A stretch of 34,017 bases of DNA. Source: Lachnospiraceae bacterium UBA4364. GTDB taxonomy: Bacteria > Bacillota > Clostridia > Lachnospirales > Lachnospiraceae. The position numbers and the translations under genes are program-made. Shown piece after piece: positions 1-6,334 of this stretch; the stretch's first letter is position 1, and the number at the start of each line of letters is the position of its first letter. Location of the stretch: NCBI GenBank assembly GCA_002393955.1, contig DGSK01000045.1, positions 102,369 through 136,385 on the forward strand, given 5' to 3'. Below the pieces are notes generated by a model. The model searched no databases and was not told where the DNA came from. It saw nothing but the letters and a program-made list of their open reading frames with translations.

Positions 1-135
1 GCATCCCAAATTCTATCCGTCTGCCCCTGCGCATTTTCCGGAGCCTGCTTTTCCAAAGCGATATATAGGCATATATCTCATCTATATCACGATAGGCCTG
101 CGGATATAGCATTACTTCAGCATTACTTCACCCAT
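1..135 (-). pseudogene. RelE/ParE-family toxin remnant, frameshifted and cut by window edge
   Basis: Read on the minus strand from an ATG at 135, the first residues are MGEVML. Restoring two frames then gives YPQAYRDIDEIYAYIS followed by LEKQAPENAQGQTDRIWDA. The PQAYRDxDEIYAYI block is the typical N-terminus of RelE/ParE (plasmid-stabilisation) toxins. Two lesions break the gene. An 11-bp tandem duplication (108-129) shifts the frame after five residues into a TAA. A second indel lies near 62-66, after the YIS codons. The 3' end is outside the window. A GGAG lies 11 nt upstream of the ATG. No antitoxin is visible in the window. Family assignment is from motif recognition only; the lesions are read directly from the sequence. 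Confidence 0.6.
108..129. repeat. 11-bp tandem duplication
   Basis: AGCATTACTTC occurs twice with no gap (108-118 and 119-129). On the minus strand it duplicates codons inside the RelE/ParE remnant. Removing one copy restores the reading frame from the ATG at 135 into the conserved toxin N-terminus, so the duplication looks like the inactivating event. Confidence 0.8.
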
Positions 136-148
136 AGCTGCACATTCT

Positions 149-228
149 CCGATTCGATTCCTTTTTGCAACAATAAACACCCCGATTTTGTTCCAAACTT
201 CATATAAAACCTTTCCGATTTTATTCCA
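149..228 (+). repeat. Three direct repeats, exact 33-bp period, upstream of DUF4143 gene
   Basis: The motif CCGATTnnnTTCC starts at 149, 182 and 215, a period of exactly 33 bp (about three helical turns). The second and third copies extend to CCGATTTTRTTCCA. The last copy ends seven bases before the -35 box of the ATPase gene. Identical spacing puts the copies on one DNA face, as expected for an operator bound by a multimeric protein. No regulator is identified. Compare the repeat triplet at 8555-8630 in front of the paralogous gene. Confidence 0.6.
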
Positions 229-234
229 TTCTTG

Positions 235-263
235 TTGACATTCATAAAGAAATGATGTAATTT
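235..263 (+). promoter_or_regulatory. Promoter of DUF4143 ATPase gene
   Basis: TTGACA at 235-240, 17-bp spacer, TAATTT at 258-263. The predicted transcript start falls near 270, which supports ATG 285 over the upstream ATG 270. Confidence 0.65.
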
Positions 264-284
264 AAGGCTATGGAGGGTCAAAAG

Positions 285-1604
285 ATGCTTAAAAGAAAGG
301 CCTATGAAAAGTTGCTTGAATGGAAAAACTCAGCTGATAAAAAAAGCCTCATGATAAAGGGAGCACGTCAGGTAGGTAAAACTTATCTTGTAAGGGAGTT
401 TGGAAAAAAGGAGTATTCATCATTCATAGAAGTTAATTTTATCGATCAGAAAGAATTAAAATCCATATTTGATTCAGATCTGAACGCAACTACTATATAT
501 AAAAGGATGACGGCTGCAATCGCCGGTATCAGGCTTATCCCCGGAGATACGCTCATTTTTTTTGATGAAATACAGAATTGTGGCAATGCAAGGACAGCAA
601 TAAAATTTCTTACAGAAGATGGAAGGTTTGATATTGTCACTTCGGGAAGTCTTCTTGGACTCACATATGGTGAAAATGGAGACAGTGATGCGGAAGAACC
701 GGAATCTGTTCCAACCGGATATGAGTCTTTTATGACGCTTTATCCTCTTGATTTTGAAGAGTTTCTGTGGGCAGAGGGATATAATACGGCAACAATAGCA
801 GAATTAAAGAACAGTTTTATAAACACCGGAAGTGTTGATCCTTTCATAAACAGGAAGTTTGAAGAGCTGTTTAGAGAGTATATGGTTGTAGGCGGTATGC
901 CGGAAGTTGTTGCAAAGTATGCAAAAAATCACGACTTTAATGAAGTGCAGGATATACAGGAGCAGATTTTGGAAAATTATAAATTTGATATTTCAAAACA
1001 TGCAAAAGGAGCAGAAAAACAAAAGGTACGGGCGTGTTACGAAGCTATTCCAAAACAACTTGCTAAAGAACTGAAGAAATTTCAATATAGCACTGTCGAG
1101 AAGGGAACCACTTCAAAAAAATATGGCGGGAGTGTACAATGGCTTATCGATTCTGCCATAGTGAACCCCTGTTACAATGTTCGTGAACCATACATTCCGC
1201 TTATGGCTAATGCAAGTGATAATCAATTTAAGCTTTATATCAATGATACAGGGCTACTATGCGCCTTATACGGATTTGAAACCCGTCGTGCTATTCTTGA
1301 TAATTCGATAAAGGGTAATGCAAAAGGCGGCATATATGAAAATGTAATTGCGGGATGTTTGGTAAATAATGGATATAAACTATATTATTACAAACCGGAC
1401 GATGACCACGAGCTTGAATTCCTGATAGAAAAGGAAGGAAATGTAATCCCTATAGAAGTAAAAGCTACGAACAATGCAACTGTTTCGCTCAATAACTTTA
1501 TAGAATCCTATCAACCGGAAACTGCATATAAGCTGATATCGGGAAACGCAGGAAGGTCCGGCAAAAAGGTGACCATACCGCATTATATGGTGATGTTTCT
1601 TTAA
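285..1604 (+). CDS. AAA ATPase with C-terminal DUF4143 domain
   Basis: This is a 439-residue P-loop ATPase of the ATP-binding/DUF4143 family, a group common in gut anaerobes and archaea with no settled biochemical role. Walker A is GARQVGKT (residues 26-33). A Walker B-like LIFFDEIQ lies near residue 90, followed by the sensor-like TSGSLLG. The C-terminus carries a nuclease-like ELEFLIEKEG...PIEVKA block. Its first acidic position is Glu where the paralogue at 8641 has the more usual Asp (ELDIII). Start choice: GGAGGG at 272-277 is seven bases before ATG 285, whereas ATG 270 would be nearly leaderless. It is monocistronic. Such proteins are often cytosolic and toxin/antitoxin- or defence-like in context, but that is inference here. 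Confidence 0.85.
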   Translation: MLKRKAYEKLLEWKNSADKKSLMIKGARQVGKTYLVREFGKKEYSSFIEVNFIDQKELKSIFDSDLNATTIYKRMTAAIAGIRLIPGDTLIFFDEIQNCGNARTAIKFLTEDGRFDIVTSGSLLGLTYGENGDSDAEEPESVPTGYESFMTLYPLDFEEFLWAEGYNTATIAELKNSFINTGSVDPFINRKFEELFREYMVVGGMPEVVAKYAKNHDFNEVQDIQEQILENYKFDISKHAKGAEKQKVRACYEAIPKQLAKELKKFQYSTVEKGTTSKKYGGSVQWLIDSAIVNPCYNVREPYIPLMANASDNQFKLYINDTGLLCALYGFETRRAILDNSIKGNAKGGIYENVIAGCLVNNGYKLYYYKPDDDHELEFLIEKEGNVIPIEVKATNNATVSLNNFIESYQPETAYKLISGNAGRSGKKVTIPHYMVMFL

Positions 1605-1636
1605 TGGTCGGGTATGCGCCGGTATTATGGATGCAT

Positions 1637-1665
1637 TTGACATATTATTATAATAATGTTATTCT
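1637..1665 (+). promoter_or_regulatory. Promoter of orphan leader RNA
   Basis: TTGACA at 1637-1642, exactly 17-bp spacer, TATTCT at 1660-1665. It lies in the gap after the DUF4143 gene and points into the structured segment 1672-1776 rather than into a recognisable protein gene. Confidence 0.6.
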
Positions 1666-1671
1666 ACGTCT

Positions 1672-1776
1672 GCTTTTGACAGTCAGTCGAAAGTAGCAAC
1701 GGGCATCGCTCGCTGATTTTACCACAAAAAAATTATTCGATACGGAAACTGTTCTGGCGATAGTTTACGTTTTTTT
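1672..1776 (+). ncRNA. Orphan structured RNA related to the Rpn-gene leader at 17536
   Basis: The predicted transcript runs from the promoter at 1637-1665 to the terminator at 1742-1776, about 105 nt. It can form GAC-AGTCA-GTC and CGGGC-ATC-GCTCG hairpins. The stretch around AACGGG..TC...CGCTG, then ACCACAAAA and ATACG, aligns with the leader of the Rpn gene (around 17542-17610), where the second hairpin is CGGGT-GTCC-GCCCG. Here no Rpn gene follows. It may be a decayed leader or a free small RNA. Homology is by eye and no Rfam family was recognised. Confidence 0.4.
1742..1776 (+). terminator. Intrinsic terminator of orphan leader
   Basis: ACGGAAACT (1742-1750) pairs with AGTTTACGT (1762-1770) with one mismatch across an 11-base loop, followed by a seven-T run. 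Confidence 0.6.
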
Positions 1777-1835
1777 CGGTCTTCAGAAAACGGTCAGTCA
1801 GCTTCGGCTGGTATCGAGAAAGGAGAACGTATGAT

Positions 1836-1985
1836 ATGAATTTATCATCTGCGATTTACAAAGACAATAAATTCTGCTTATATGGTCGATTATCCTGTAT
1901 ACTTGGTATGGCTGTTTATTTTGTTTATTGTAAAAAACAGGTATGGCCTGTGTATGACTCGTATGACGAAACCTTGAGATTATGA
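1836..1985 (+). CDS. Possible 49-residue hydrophobic peptide
   Basis: This short ORF starts at an ATG ten bases after AAGGAG (about 1820-1825). An alternative ATG at 1831 stops after two codons. The product has a hydrophobic middle (SCILGMAVYFVYC) between charged ends, so it could be a small membrane peptide. It sits where an Rpn gene would be expected after the leader-like segment 1672-1776, but it has no resemblance to Rpn proteins. Equally it may be chance reading of decayed DNA. No family is recognised. Confidence 0.25.
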   Translation: MNLSSAIYKDNKFCLYGRLSCILGMAVYFVYCKKQVWPVYDSYDETLRL

Positions 1986-2002
1986 TAAAATATACATTAT
2001 TC

Positions 2003-2026
2003 TATACTGATTGAAACAATTGTTTC
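2003..2026 (+). promoter_or_regulatory. -10 box with adjoining 14-bp palindrome
   Basis: TATACT at 2003-2008 is followed by the perfect palindrome GAAACAATTGTTTC (2013-2026). The -35 candidate (TTATGA at 1980-1985, 17-bp spacing) is weak. The palindrome would overlap the transcript start, the usual place for a repressor site controlling the operon that starts at 2165. Confidence 0.4.
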
Positions 2027-2164
2027 CTGGTGCATCAAGAGAAAATAATCAGGTATAAGAATCCCGGTGAAAAGTAATCTGAAGCGCCAGCATATTCACG
2101 AGATTTTTACTGATAAATATGAGGGAATGCAGGCGTCAAAGACAGCAGCGGAGTAACAATTGAT

Positions 2165-2941
2165 ATGAAAGTACTTAACAAAGAGGATCTCCTGCAAAAT
2201 GATGAAATTCATATCAAATTGAGAAAGAGCGAAAAGACGCTTGCTATCTCAGGGTTTATGGTTCTTACATTTGGAGTCTGGGATATAATACGCCTTATCC
2301 TCCAGTTTATCCTCAATACATCCTCAGTAATGGAAAAAATAGAAAATACCGGTGTGTTAGCGGATTTTCTGGATCTGCAGGATACGTTTGACCTGCATGA
2401 GCTGGGAATGACTATTCTTATTCTGCTTATGCTGTCATTGGTAGCGGTCTCCCTTATCATGGTTCTTGCGATCAGGATAATAATCTGGAAAGGGGCCGTC
2501 AGGGAAAGCCGTGGGGAAAGGACGGATGTGATATATATAGTGCTGTCGGTTATTATGCTGATCACAAATATGGGACAGCTCTTTGCTACATCGATAAAAT
2601 TCGGCGAATACAGTTATATCGATCTGTCTCGGACGGAGGATGAAATAATTGAGGCTGTTTTTGATTACATATCTTCCATTCCGGAAATGACGATATCTAC
2701 CATCCTTTCGATAACATCGATAGTACTTTTTCTGGAACTGGTACTGTCAGCCTTATTGGTAAAGAGATACAGGAAGAAGCTGGCGGGGTATTCAAACATT
2801 AAAAACAGGGACAGATTTTACCAGAGAACAGGCGATGCTTCGGTTGTTAAAACGGAAAAAGTCGGGGAGTCTTTAAATGAAGATGATCATATAGAAAAAA
2901 CAGGTTTATCCAAAGAAAGGAAATTCCGGGATCAGGAATAA
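2165..2941 (+). CDS. Four-TM membrane protein of unknown function
   Basis: This is a 258-residue protein with four clear hydrophobic segments at about residues 25-52, 78-108, 123-147 and 175-202. A basic stretch (KRYRKKL) and a long polar, charged C-terminal tail follow. No signal peptide cleavage site or enzyme motif is seen, and the family is not recognised. A GGAG lies about 11 nt upstream of the ATG. The stop codon is five bases before the next gene, so it is probably co-transcribed with the DUF6765 and DUF308-like genes. The charged tail is predicted cytosolic by the positive-inside rule. Confidence 0.7.
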   Translation: MKVLNKEDLLQNDEIHIKLRKSEKTLAISGFMVLTFGVWDIIRLILQFILNTSSVMEKIENTGVLADFLDLQDTFDLHELGMTILILLMLSLVAVSLIMVLAIRIIIWKGAVRESRGERTDVIYIVLSVIMLITNMGQLFATSIKFGEYSYIDLSRTEDEIIEAVFDYISSIPEMTISTILSITSIVLFLELVLSALLVKRYRKKLAGYSNIKNRDRFYQRTGDASVVKTEKVGESLNEDDHIEKTGLSKERKFRDQE

Positions 2942-2946
2942 TATAG

Positions 2947-4143
2947 ATGCAGGAAGATTTTCATTACTATGCAACATATACAGCGGCATTGATCGCAGGC
3001 TACAGTCATGAGGAAAGCCTGACGATTGCTTACAGTGCCAATTTTGTGGACTGCTGTACTGCTACTTTCCTGGCTTCCATAAAGGCCCCGGTCTCGGCGG
3101 CAACGACACAGACTAATGCAGAGCTTGCAGATGCAAGAACCGACTTGCAGGGGCTGCAGAACATCACCAGGATATGGAGCTCATTTCATTTTCTTCCCTA
3201 TGACCTGCATGCCAATCCCGGGAAAAAAAATATCCTGTATAAACATAAGTACCGCCTGATATGCAATACCAATGGTCCCTTACTCTCGGAGACAATCAGG
3301 CTGGTAAAGGGAAAAGGACTTGTGGCAGCAGGCCTCGCCATGCACGTGCTGGCTGACACCTGGGCACACAGGTATTTTGCCGGGACTCCGTCAATGGTCA
3401 TAAACAATACCGATGCACATTTCTTTGAAGTGATAGACGAAGGCGAAGGTTACTCTACCCGGCCGGTACACTTTATTCACAAGCCGGGAGCAAAAGACGA
3501 TCTTGAAAATGCGTATTTTATAAACAGTGTATATCAGATGTCGGAAAATTCCATAATGAATCTGGGACACGGAAGAGCCGGACATCTGCCGGATTACAGC
3601 TATATCCGGTATAAGTACCTTCCGGCCTGGAATGAATACAGGGAGATACTTAAAGATAATCCATCAGATCATCTGCACGCTTTTGCACAGATGGTGTATG
3701 CCCTGAAATATCTTAAAGGCAATCATGGAGAATTTGAGAGGGAGAAATATGATTGGGAAAGCATAGCGCCTTACCGCGGACAGATAGATGCAATATTTGC
3801 AAAACGTCAGCCTGATGACAGTGCAGACTGGAAAGCACTTGGCGAAGAAATATCGTGTAAGGAGATACCTGCATTTGACATAAGCAGATACAAGGATGAA
3901 TACAAGTCCGCAGACATAAAAGAAAAAGATGAGACCTACATAGGCAGGTTTATCATGGCGGCACTGGCACAGAAAAGCATGGTGACCGGACATATATTTA
4001 ACTCGGGAAATCCGCTGGCAGGTATATCAGTCGATCCGGATAAGAATGGTCTCAAGGGAATACCGGCTTATTTCAAGCTCATTGAATACAATGTGAAAAA
4101 TGAAGAGATAGAACTTTTTGACACGGACGATCCTGTAGAATAA
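2947..4143 (+). CDS. DUF6765-like protein
   Basis: This is a 398-residue soluble protein starting MQEDFHYYATYTAALIAGYS, which I recognise as the signature of DUF6765 proteins. Function is unknown. Conserved-looking His/Asp residues cluster at HYY (6-8), ANFVDCC (31-37) and AMHVLADTWAHRYFAG (131-146). The last contains H133-x3-D137-x3-H141, reminiscent of metal-binding all-alpha hydrolases such as zinc phospholipase C-type folds. That comparison is inference. It is the middle gene of a tight operon (five-base gap upstream, 16-base gap downstream) between two membrane proteins, suggesting a membrane-associated role. Confidence 0.7.
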   Translation: MQEDFHYYATYTAALIAGYSHEESLTIAYSANFVDCCTATFLASIKAPVSAATTQTNAELADARTDLQGLQNITRIWSSFHFLPYDLHANPGKKNILYKHKYRLICNTNGPLLSETIRLVKGKGLVAAGLAMHVLADTWAHRYFAGTPSMVINNTDAHFFEVIDEGEGYSTRPVHFIHKPGAKDDLENAYFINSVYQMSENSIMNLGHGRAGHLPDYSYIRYKYLPAWNEYREILKDNPSDHLHAFAQMVYALKYLKGNHGEFEREKYDWESIAPYRGQIDAIFAKRQPDDSADWKALGEEISCKEIPAFDISRYKDEYKSADIKEKDETYIGRFIMAALAQKSMVTGHIFNSGNPLAGISVDPDKNGLKGIPAYFKLIEYNVKNEEIELFDTDDPVE

Positions 4144-4159
4144 AAGGAACAGACAGAAG

Positions 4160-4705
4160 ATGACAAAGATCAAACGTATAAAAACAGTGCTTGCAGGATT
4201 ATTTACTATCCTTATGGCACTAATACTGATATTTATGCCTGAGGGAGGCGTGTCGCTTATCATATTTATAATTGGGGTATACCTGTTTATGTTCGGTATA
4301 CACTTGTTAGGTTTCTATTCAAAACTGGCAAGGTATATGGTGGGTGGAAAGTTTATCATGTACTTCGGATTCATAATACTGAATCTGGGAGTATTTACCA
4401 TTACCATGGCAGATGAGCATAAGGGAATAGTCATACTTTATCTGCTGATACTGCTGGGAGTTGCAGGCGGAGTGGATGTATTCAGAGGAATAGAGGAAAA
4501 GAGAAATGCCGACAAAACCTGGTTTGCCAAATTTGCCTGGGGCCTCATAGAGATAATACTTGCTATTCTTCCTGTAGTTTTCGGTTTCAGAAGTAACGGT
4601 GGTGAAAGAGTTGTTATTGTCGTATTTGCCCTGGTGTTAGTCTACAAAGGGGTATGGAAGATTATAGACGGGTTCAAGAAGTCGGCGATTATATACACAG
4701 GCTAA
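4160..4705 (+). CDS. DUF308/HdeD-like six-TM membrane protein
   Basis: This is a 181-residue protein with six hydrophobic segments at about residues 6-27, 29-53, 63-84, 87-110, 125-143 and 148-172, arranged as paired helices as in the HdeD/DUF308 family of small membrane proteins. The molecular role of the family is unclear, though HdeD is linked to acid stress in enteric bacteria. AAGGAA sits upstream of the ATG. It is the last gene of the operon. A 142-base AT-rich gap with the next promoter follows, and no convincing terminator was seen. Confidence 0.6.
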   Translation: MTKIKRIKTVLAGLFTILMALILIFMPEGGVSLIIFIIGVYLFMFGIHLLGFYSKLARYMVGGKFIMYFGFIILNLGVFTITMADEHKGIVILYLLILLGVAGGVDVFRGIEEKRNADKTWFAKFAWGLIEIILAILPVVFGFRSNGGERVVIVVFALVLVYKGVWKIIDGFKKSAIIYTG

Positions 4706-4794
4706 AAATTACCATATTAAAGTTCTTTTTTACTTTCCTGAAATTAAATTAGCCTCTAAAAATATAGGTATATTTTTATATTAATTTCAACGCG

Positions 4795-4823
4795 TTGACA
4801 ATGAATATACAATGCATTACAAT
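4795..4823 (+). promoter_or_regulatory. Promoter of RelB/YoeB-like module
   Basis: TTGACA at 4795-4800, 17-bp spacer, TACAAT at 4818-4823. GGGAGG at 4834-4839 is eight bases before the antitoxin ATG at 4848. Confidence 0.75.
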
Positions 4824-4847
4824 AAATAATATAGGGAGGAAAAACAA

Positions 4848-5099
4848 ATGGCACAGATAAGTATGAGAATTGATGATGAAGTTAAGAGAAAAGCTGAAAT
4901 CGCCTGCGATGCATTAGGGCTTAATATGTCAACAGCAATTAATCTCTACCTTGTAAAGCTTGGTAATGAAATGCGAATACCTTTTGAAGTATCTGTAGAC
5001 CCCTTTTATGCGCCAGCCAACCAAAAAATGCTTGAAGAGTCCATTAAACAACTTGAAGAGGGCAATGGTACCCAGCACAATTTAATTGAGGTAGACTAA
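4848..5099 (+). CDS. RelB/DinJ-family antitoxin
   Basis: This 83-residue protein has an N-terminal ribbon-helix-helix segment (ISMRIDDEVKRKAEIACDALGLNMSTAINLYL, residues about 4-35). The C-terminal half contains the DPFY...NQ..L..SI pattern usual in RelB/DinJ antitoxins. It would bind DNA as a dimer at its own promoter and neutralise the toxin through its C-terminal part. Its TAA overlaps the toxin ATG by one base (TAATG), giving translational coupling. No perfect operator palindrome stands out beside the promoter. Confidence 0.85.
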   Translation: MAQISMRIDDEVKRKAEIACDALGLNMSTAINLYLVKLGNEMRIPFEVSVDPFYAPANQKMLEESIKQLEEGNGTQHNLIEVD

Positions 5100-5362
5100 T
5101 GAACATTGTTTGGTCCGATATTGCTTGGGATGATTATATTTATTGGCAAAACGAAGACAGAAAAACACTTAGAAAGATAAATGACCTCATAAAAGATATT
5201 GAACGCAACGGATATAAATGTATAGGAAAACCTGAACCGTTAAAAGGGAATTTATCTGGATATTGGAGTGTTCGCATTGATAAAGCTAATCGACTTGTTT
5301 TTAAAATTGAAAGCAATTCTATAAAAATTGCCGGATGTAAAACCCATTACAACGATAAGTAA
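5099..5362 (+). CDS. yoeB: Txe/YoeB-family mRNA interferase toxin
   Basis: The 87-residue protein aligns along its whole length with E. coli YoeB (recalled sequence): WDDYIYWQ, GKPEPLKGNLSGYWS and RLVF are retained. The catalytic residues known for YoeB are present at the same numbers: Glu46, Arg65, His83 and Tyr84. Three extra residues (NDK) follow the HY end. The predicted activity is ribosome-dependent mRNA cleavage. It is partnered with the RelB-like antitoxin immediately upstream rather than the YefM type of E. coli, a mix also seen in other Firmicutes. All key residues are intact, so the toxin is probably functional. Confidence 0.9.
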   Translation: MNIVWSDIAWDDYIYWQNEDRKTLRKINDLIKDIERNGYKCIGKPEPLKGNLSGYWSVRIDKANRLVFKIESNSIKIAGCKTHYNDK

Positions 5363-5401
5363 ATTTTATTAAATTCAATTGTGTTTCCACTAAATTAAGT
5401 A

Positions 5402-5441
5402 TTCCCACACCGTCAGGGAGTCATACGGTGTGGGAAGTTTT
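5402..5441 (+). terminator. Intrinsic terminator after yoeB-like gene
   Basis: A perfect 12-bp stem, TTCCCACACCGT (5402-5413) with ACGGTGTGGGAA (5425-5436), has an 11-base loop and is followed by GTTTT. It may also serve the convergent DUF4867 gene, with a poorer T tract on that strand. Confidence 0.85.
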
Positions 5442-5452
5442 ATATTAACACA

Positions 5453-6085
5453 TCAAATATCTGCACTAATGTCTATATTCTCGCCGGTCAGGCCCACATA
5501 TGCTCCGTCCTTAGCTTCAGCGGATTCTTCGTGTGCCAGAAGCCACTTGTTGCAGGCGGTCATCCATTTATCCTCTTCATTGAAAGGAGTCAGGGACGGT
5601 ACTGCACCGTTAGTTCCCTTGGGAAGAACGATTGCAACCTTAAAGCCTTCGCCCTTGGCAGCCGAGCAGGGAGCATAATGAAGGCTGGTCTCATATACCT
5701 CCACAACCTGTCCCTTCTTAGCTAAGAATGCCTTTACCTTGGACGTATCCAGCTTGCCATCAACGATATCGTCAGCCTTTGCCAGCAGGAGGATGAAATC
5801 TGTGGAACCGATATTCAGCTCACTGTCGCGGTGGTACTCCAGGCAGTTCAGTTTGGTATTGTGTCCGTTACAGTATCCGATCTGGATGGGCATTCCGCCG
5901 TAAGCATTATTCTGAAGCACACCGAAAGCATCTGTGTACTCAAGTGCAGCACAGCTCATCACATACTCCACACCATCCGGTAAGGGTGTTGAATCATCCA
6001 GTGCCTTGACCAGACCGTTGACATCATAACCCAGCACTTTTCCATAGGGTTTGAATTCAGGATCATTTACAGAATAGATTTTCAT
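5453..6085 (-). CDS. DUF4867 family protein
   Basis: This 210-residue cytosolic protein begins MKIYSVNDPEFKPYGKVL. The start at 6085 is preferred over an ATG further upstream because AGGAGG sits at the right distance before it. The central stretch (YCNGHNTKLNCLEYHRDSELNIG) with spaced His and Glu residues suggests a cupin-like, possibly metal-binding fold related to ureidoglycolate lyase-type proteins. The DUF4867 label is from sequence recognition and the enzymatic role is unknown. It is transcribed divergently from the winged-helix/HATPase gene, sharing an intergenic region full of phased repeats, so the two genes may be co-regulated. Confidence 0.65.
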   Translation of the reverse strand: MKIYSVNDPEFKPYGKVLGYDVNGLVKALDDSTPLPDGVEYVMSCAALEYTDAFGVLQNNAYGGMPIQIGYCNGHNTKLNCLEYHRDSELNIGSTDFILLLAKADDIVDGKLDTSKVKAFLAKKGQVVEVYETSLHYAPCSAAKGEGFKVAIVLPKGTNGAVPSLTPFNEEDKWMTACNKWLLAHEESAEAKDGAYVGLTGENIDISADI

Positions 6086-6113
6086 TTTACTTGTAACCTC
6101 CTTTTCAATTACC

Positions 6114-6142
6114 ATATTATTCCCCGATGGGAAAATCGTCAA
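6114..6142 (-). promoter_or_regulatory. Promoter of DUF4867 gene
   Basis: On the minus strand TTGACG (6137-6142), 17-bp spacer, TAATAT (6114-6119). A 10-bp tandem repeat (AATAGGAGTC/T, 6141-6160) abuts the -35 and gives a second TTGACT 10 bp upstream. Confidence 0.6.
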
Positions 6143-6158
6143 TAGGAGTCAATAGGAG

Positions 6159-6313
6159 TTATTTGTTTTAAAATCAAACAAAACAAATAATATTTATGTT
6201 AAAACAAATAAGATAATATTTAAAACTAATAATTGACAGTTATTTGTTTTAAGTGATAGTATAACAAATAATAATAAGTATAAACCAAATAAAATAATAA
6301 ATTAGACAAATAA
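6159..6313. promoter_or_regulatory. Eight-copy phased 12-bp operator array
   Basis: The consensus TAAAACAAATAA (or complement TTATTTGTTTTA) starts at 6159, 6179, 6200, 6221, 6240, 6260, 6281 and 6302. Copies 6159 and 6240 are in the TTATTTGTTTTA orientation and the others are reversed. Three copies match perfectly (6159, 6200, 6240), four have one mismatch, and the last has two. Steps of 19-21 bp (two helical turns) put all copies on one face of the DNA. The array spans the upstream region, the promoter spacer and the 5' leader of the gene at 6335. The N-terminal winged helix of that gene product is the most economical binding protein, by inference. Confidence 0.7.
6233..6262 (+). promoter_or_regulatory. 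Promoter of wHTH-HATPase gene, inside operator array
   Basis: TTGACA at 6233-6238 and TAGTAT at 6257-6262, with 18-bp spacing. One array copy (6240-6251) fills the spacer and another (6260-6271) overlaps the -10, so occupancy should block polymerase. Confidence 0.6.
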
Positions 6314-6334
6314 TAGACGCGATGGAGAGAATTT

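Noticed and set aside
270..284. ATG at 270 as start of the first DUF4143 protein
   Set aside because: It would coincide with the predicted transcript start. ATG 285 has GGAGGG at proper spacing and gives the same MLKRK start as the paralogue.
6086..6142. Longer DUF4867 protein starting at 6142
   Set aside because: The upstream ATG overlaps the predicted promoter, and AGGAGG points to 6085.
6159..6313. Phased repeats as a CRISPR array
   Set aside because: The repeats are 12 bp with 8-9 bp gaps, in mixed orientation, and no cas genes are nearby.
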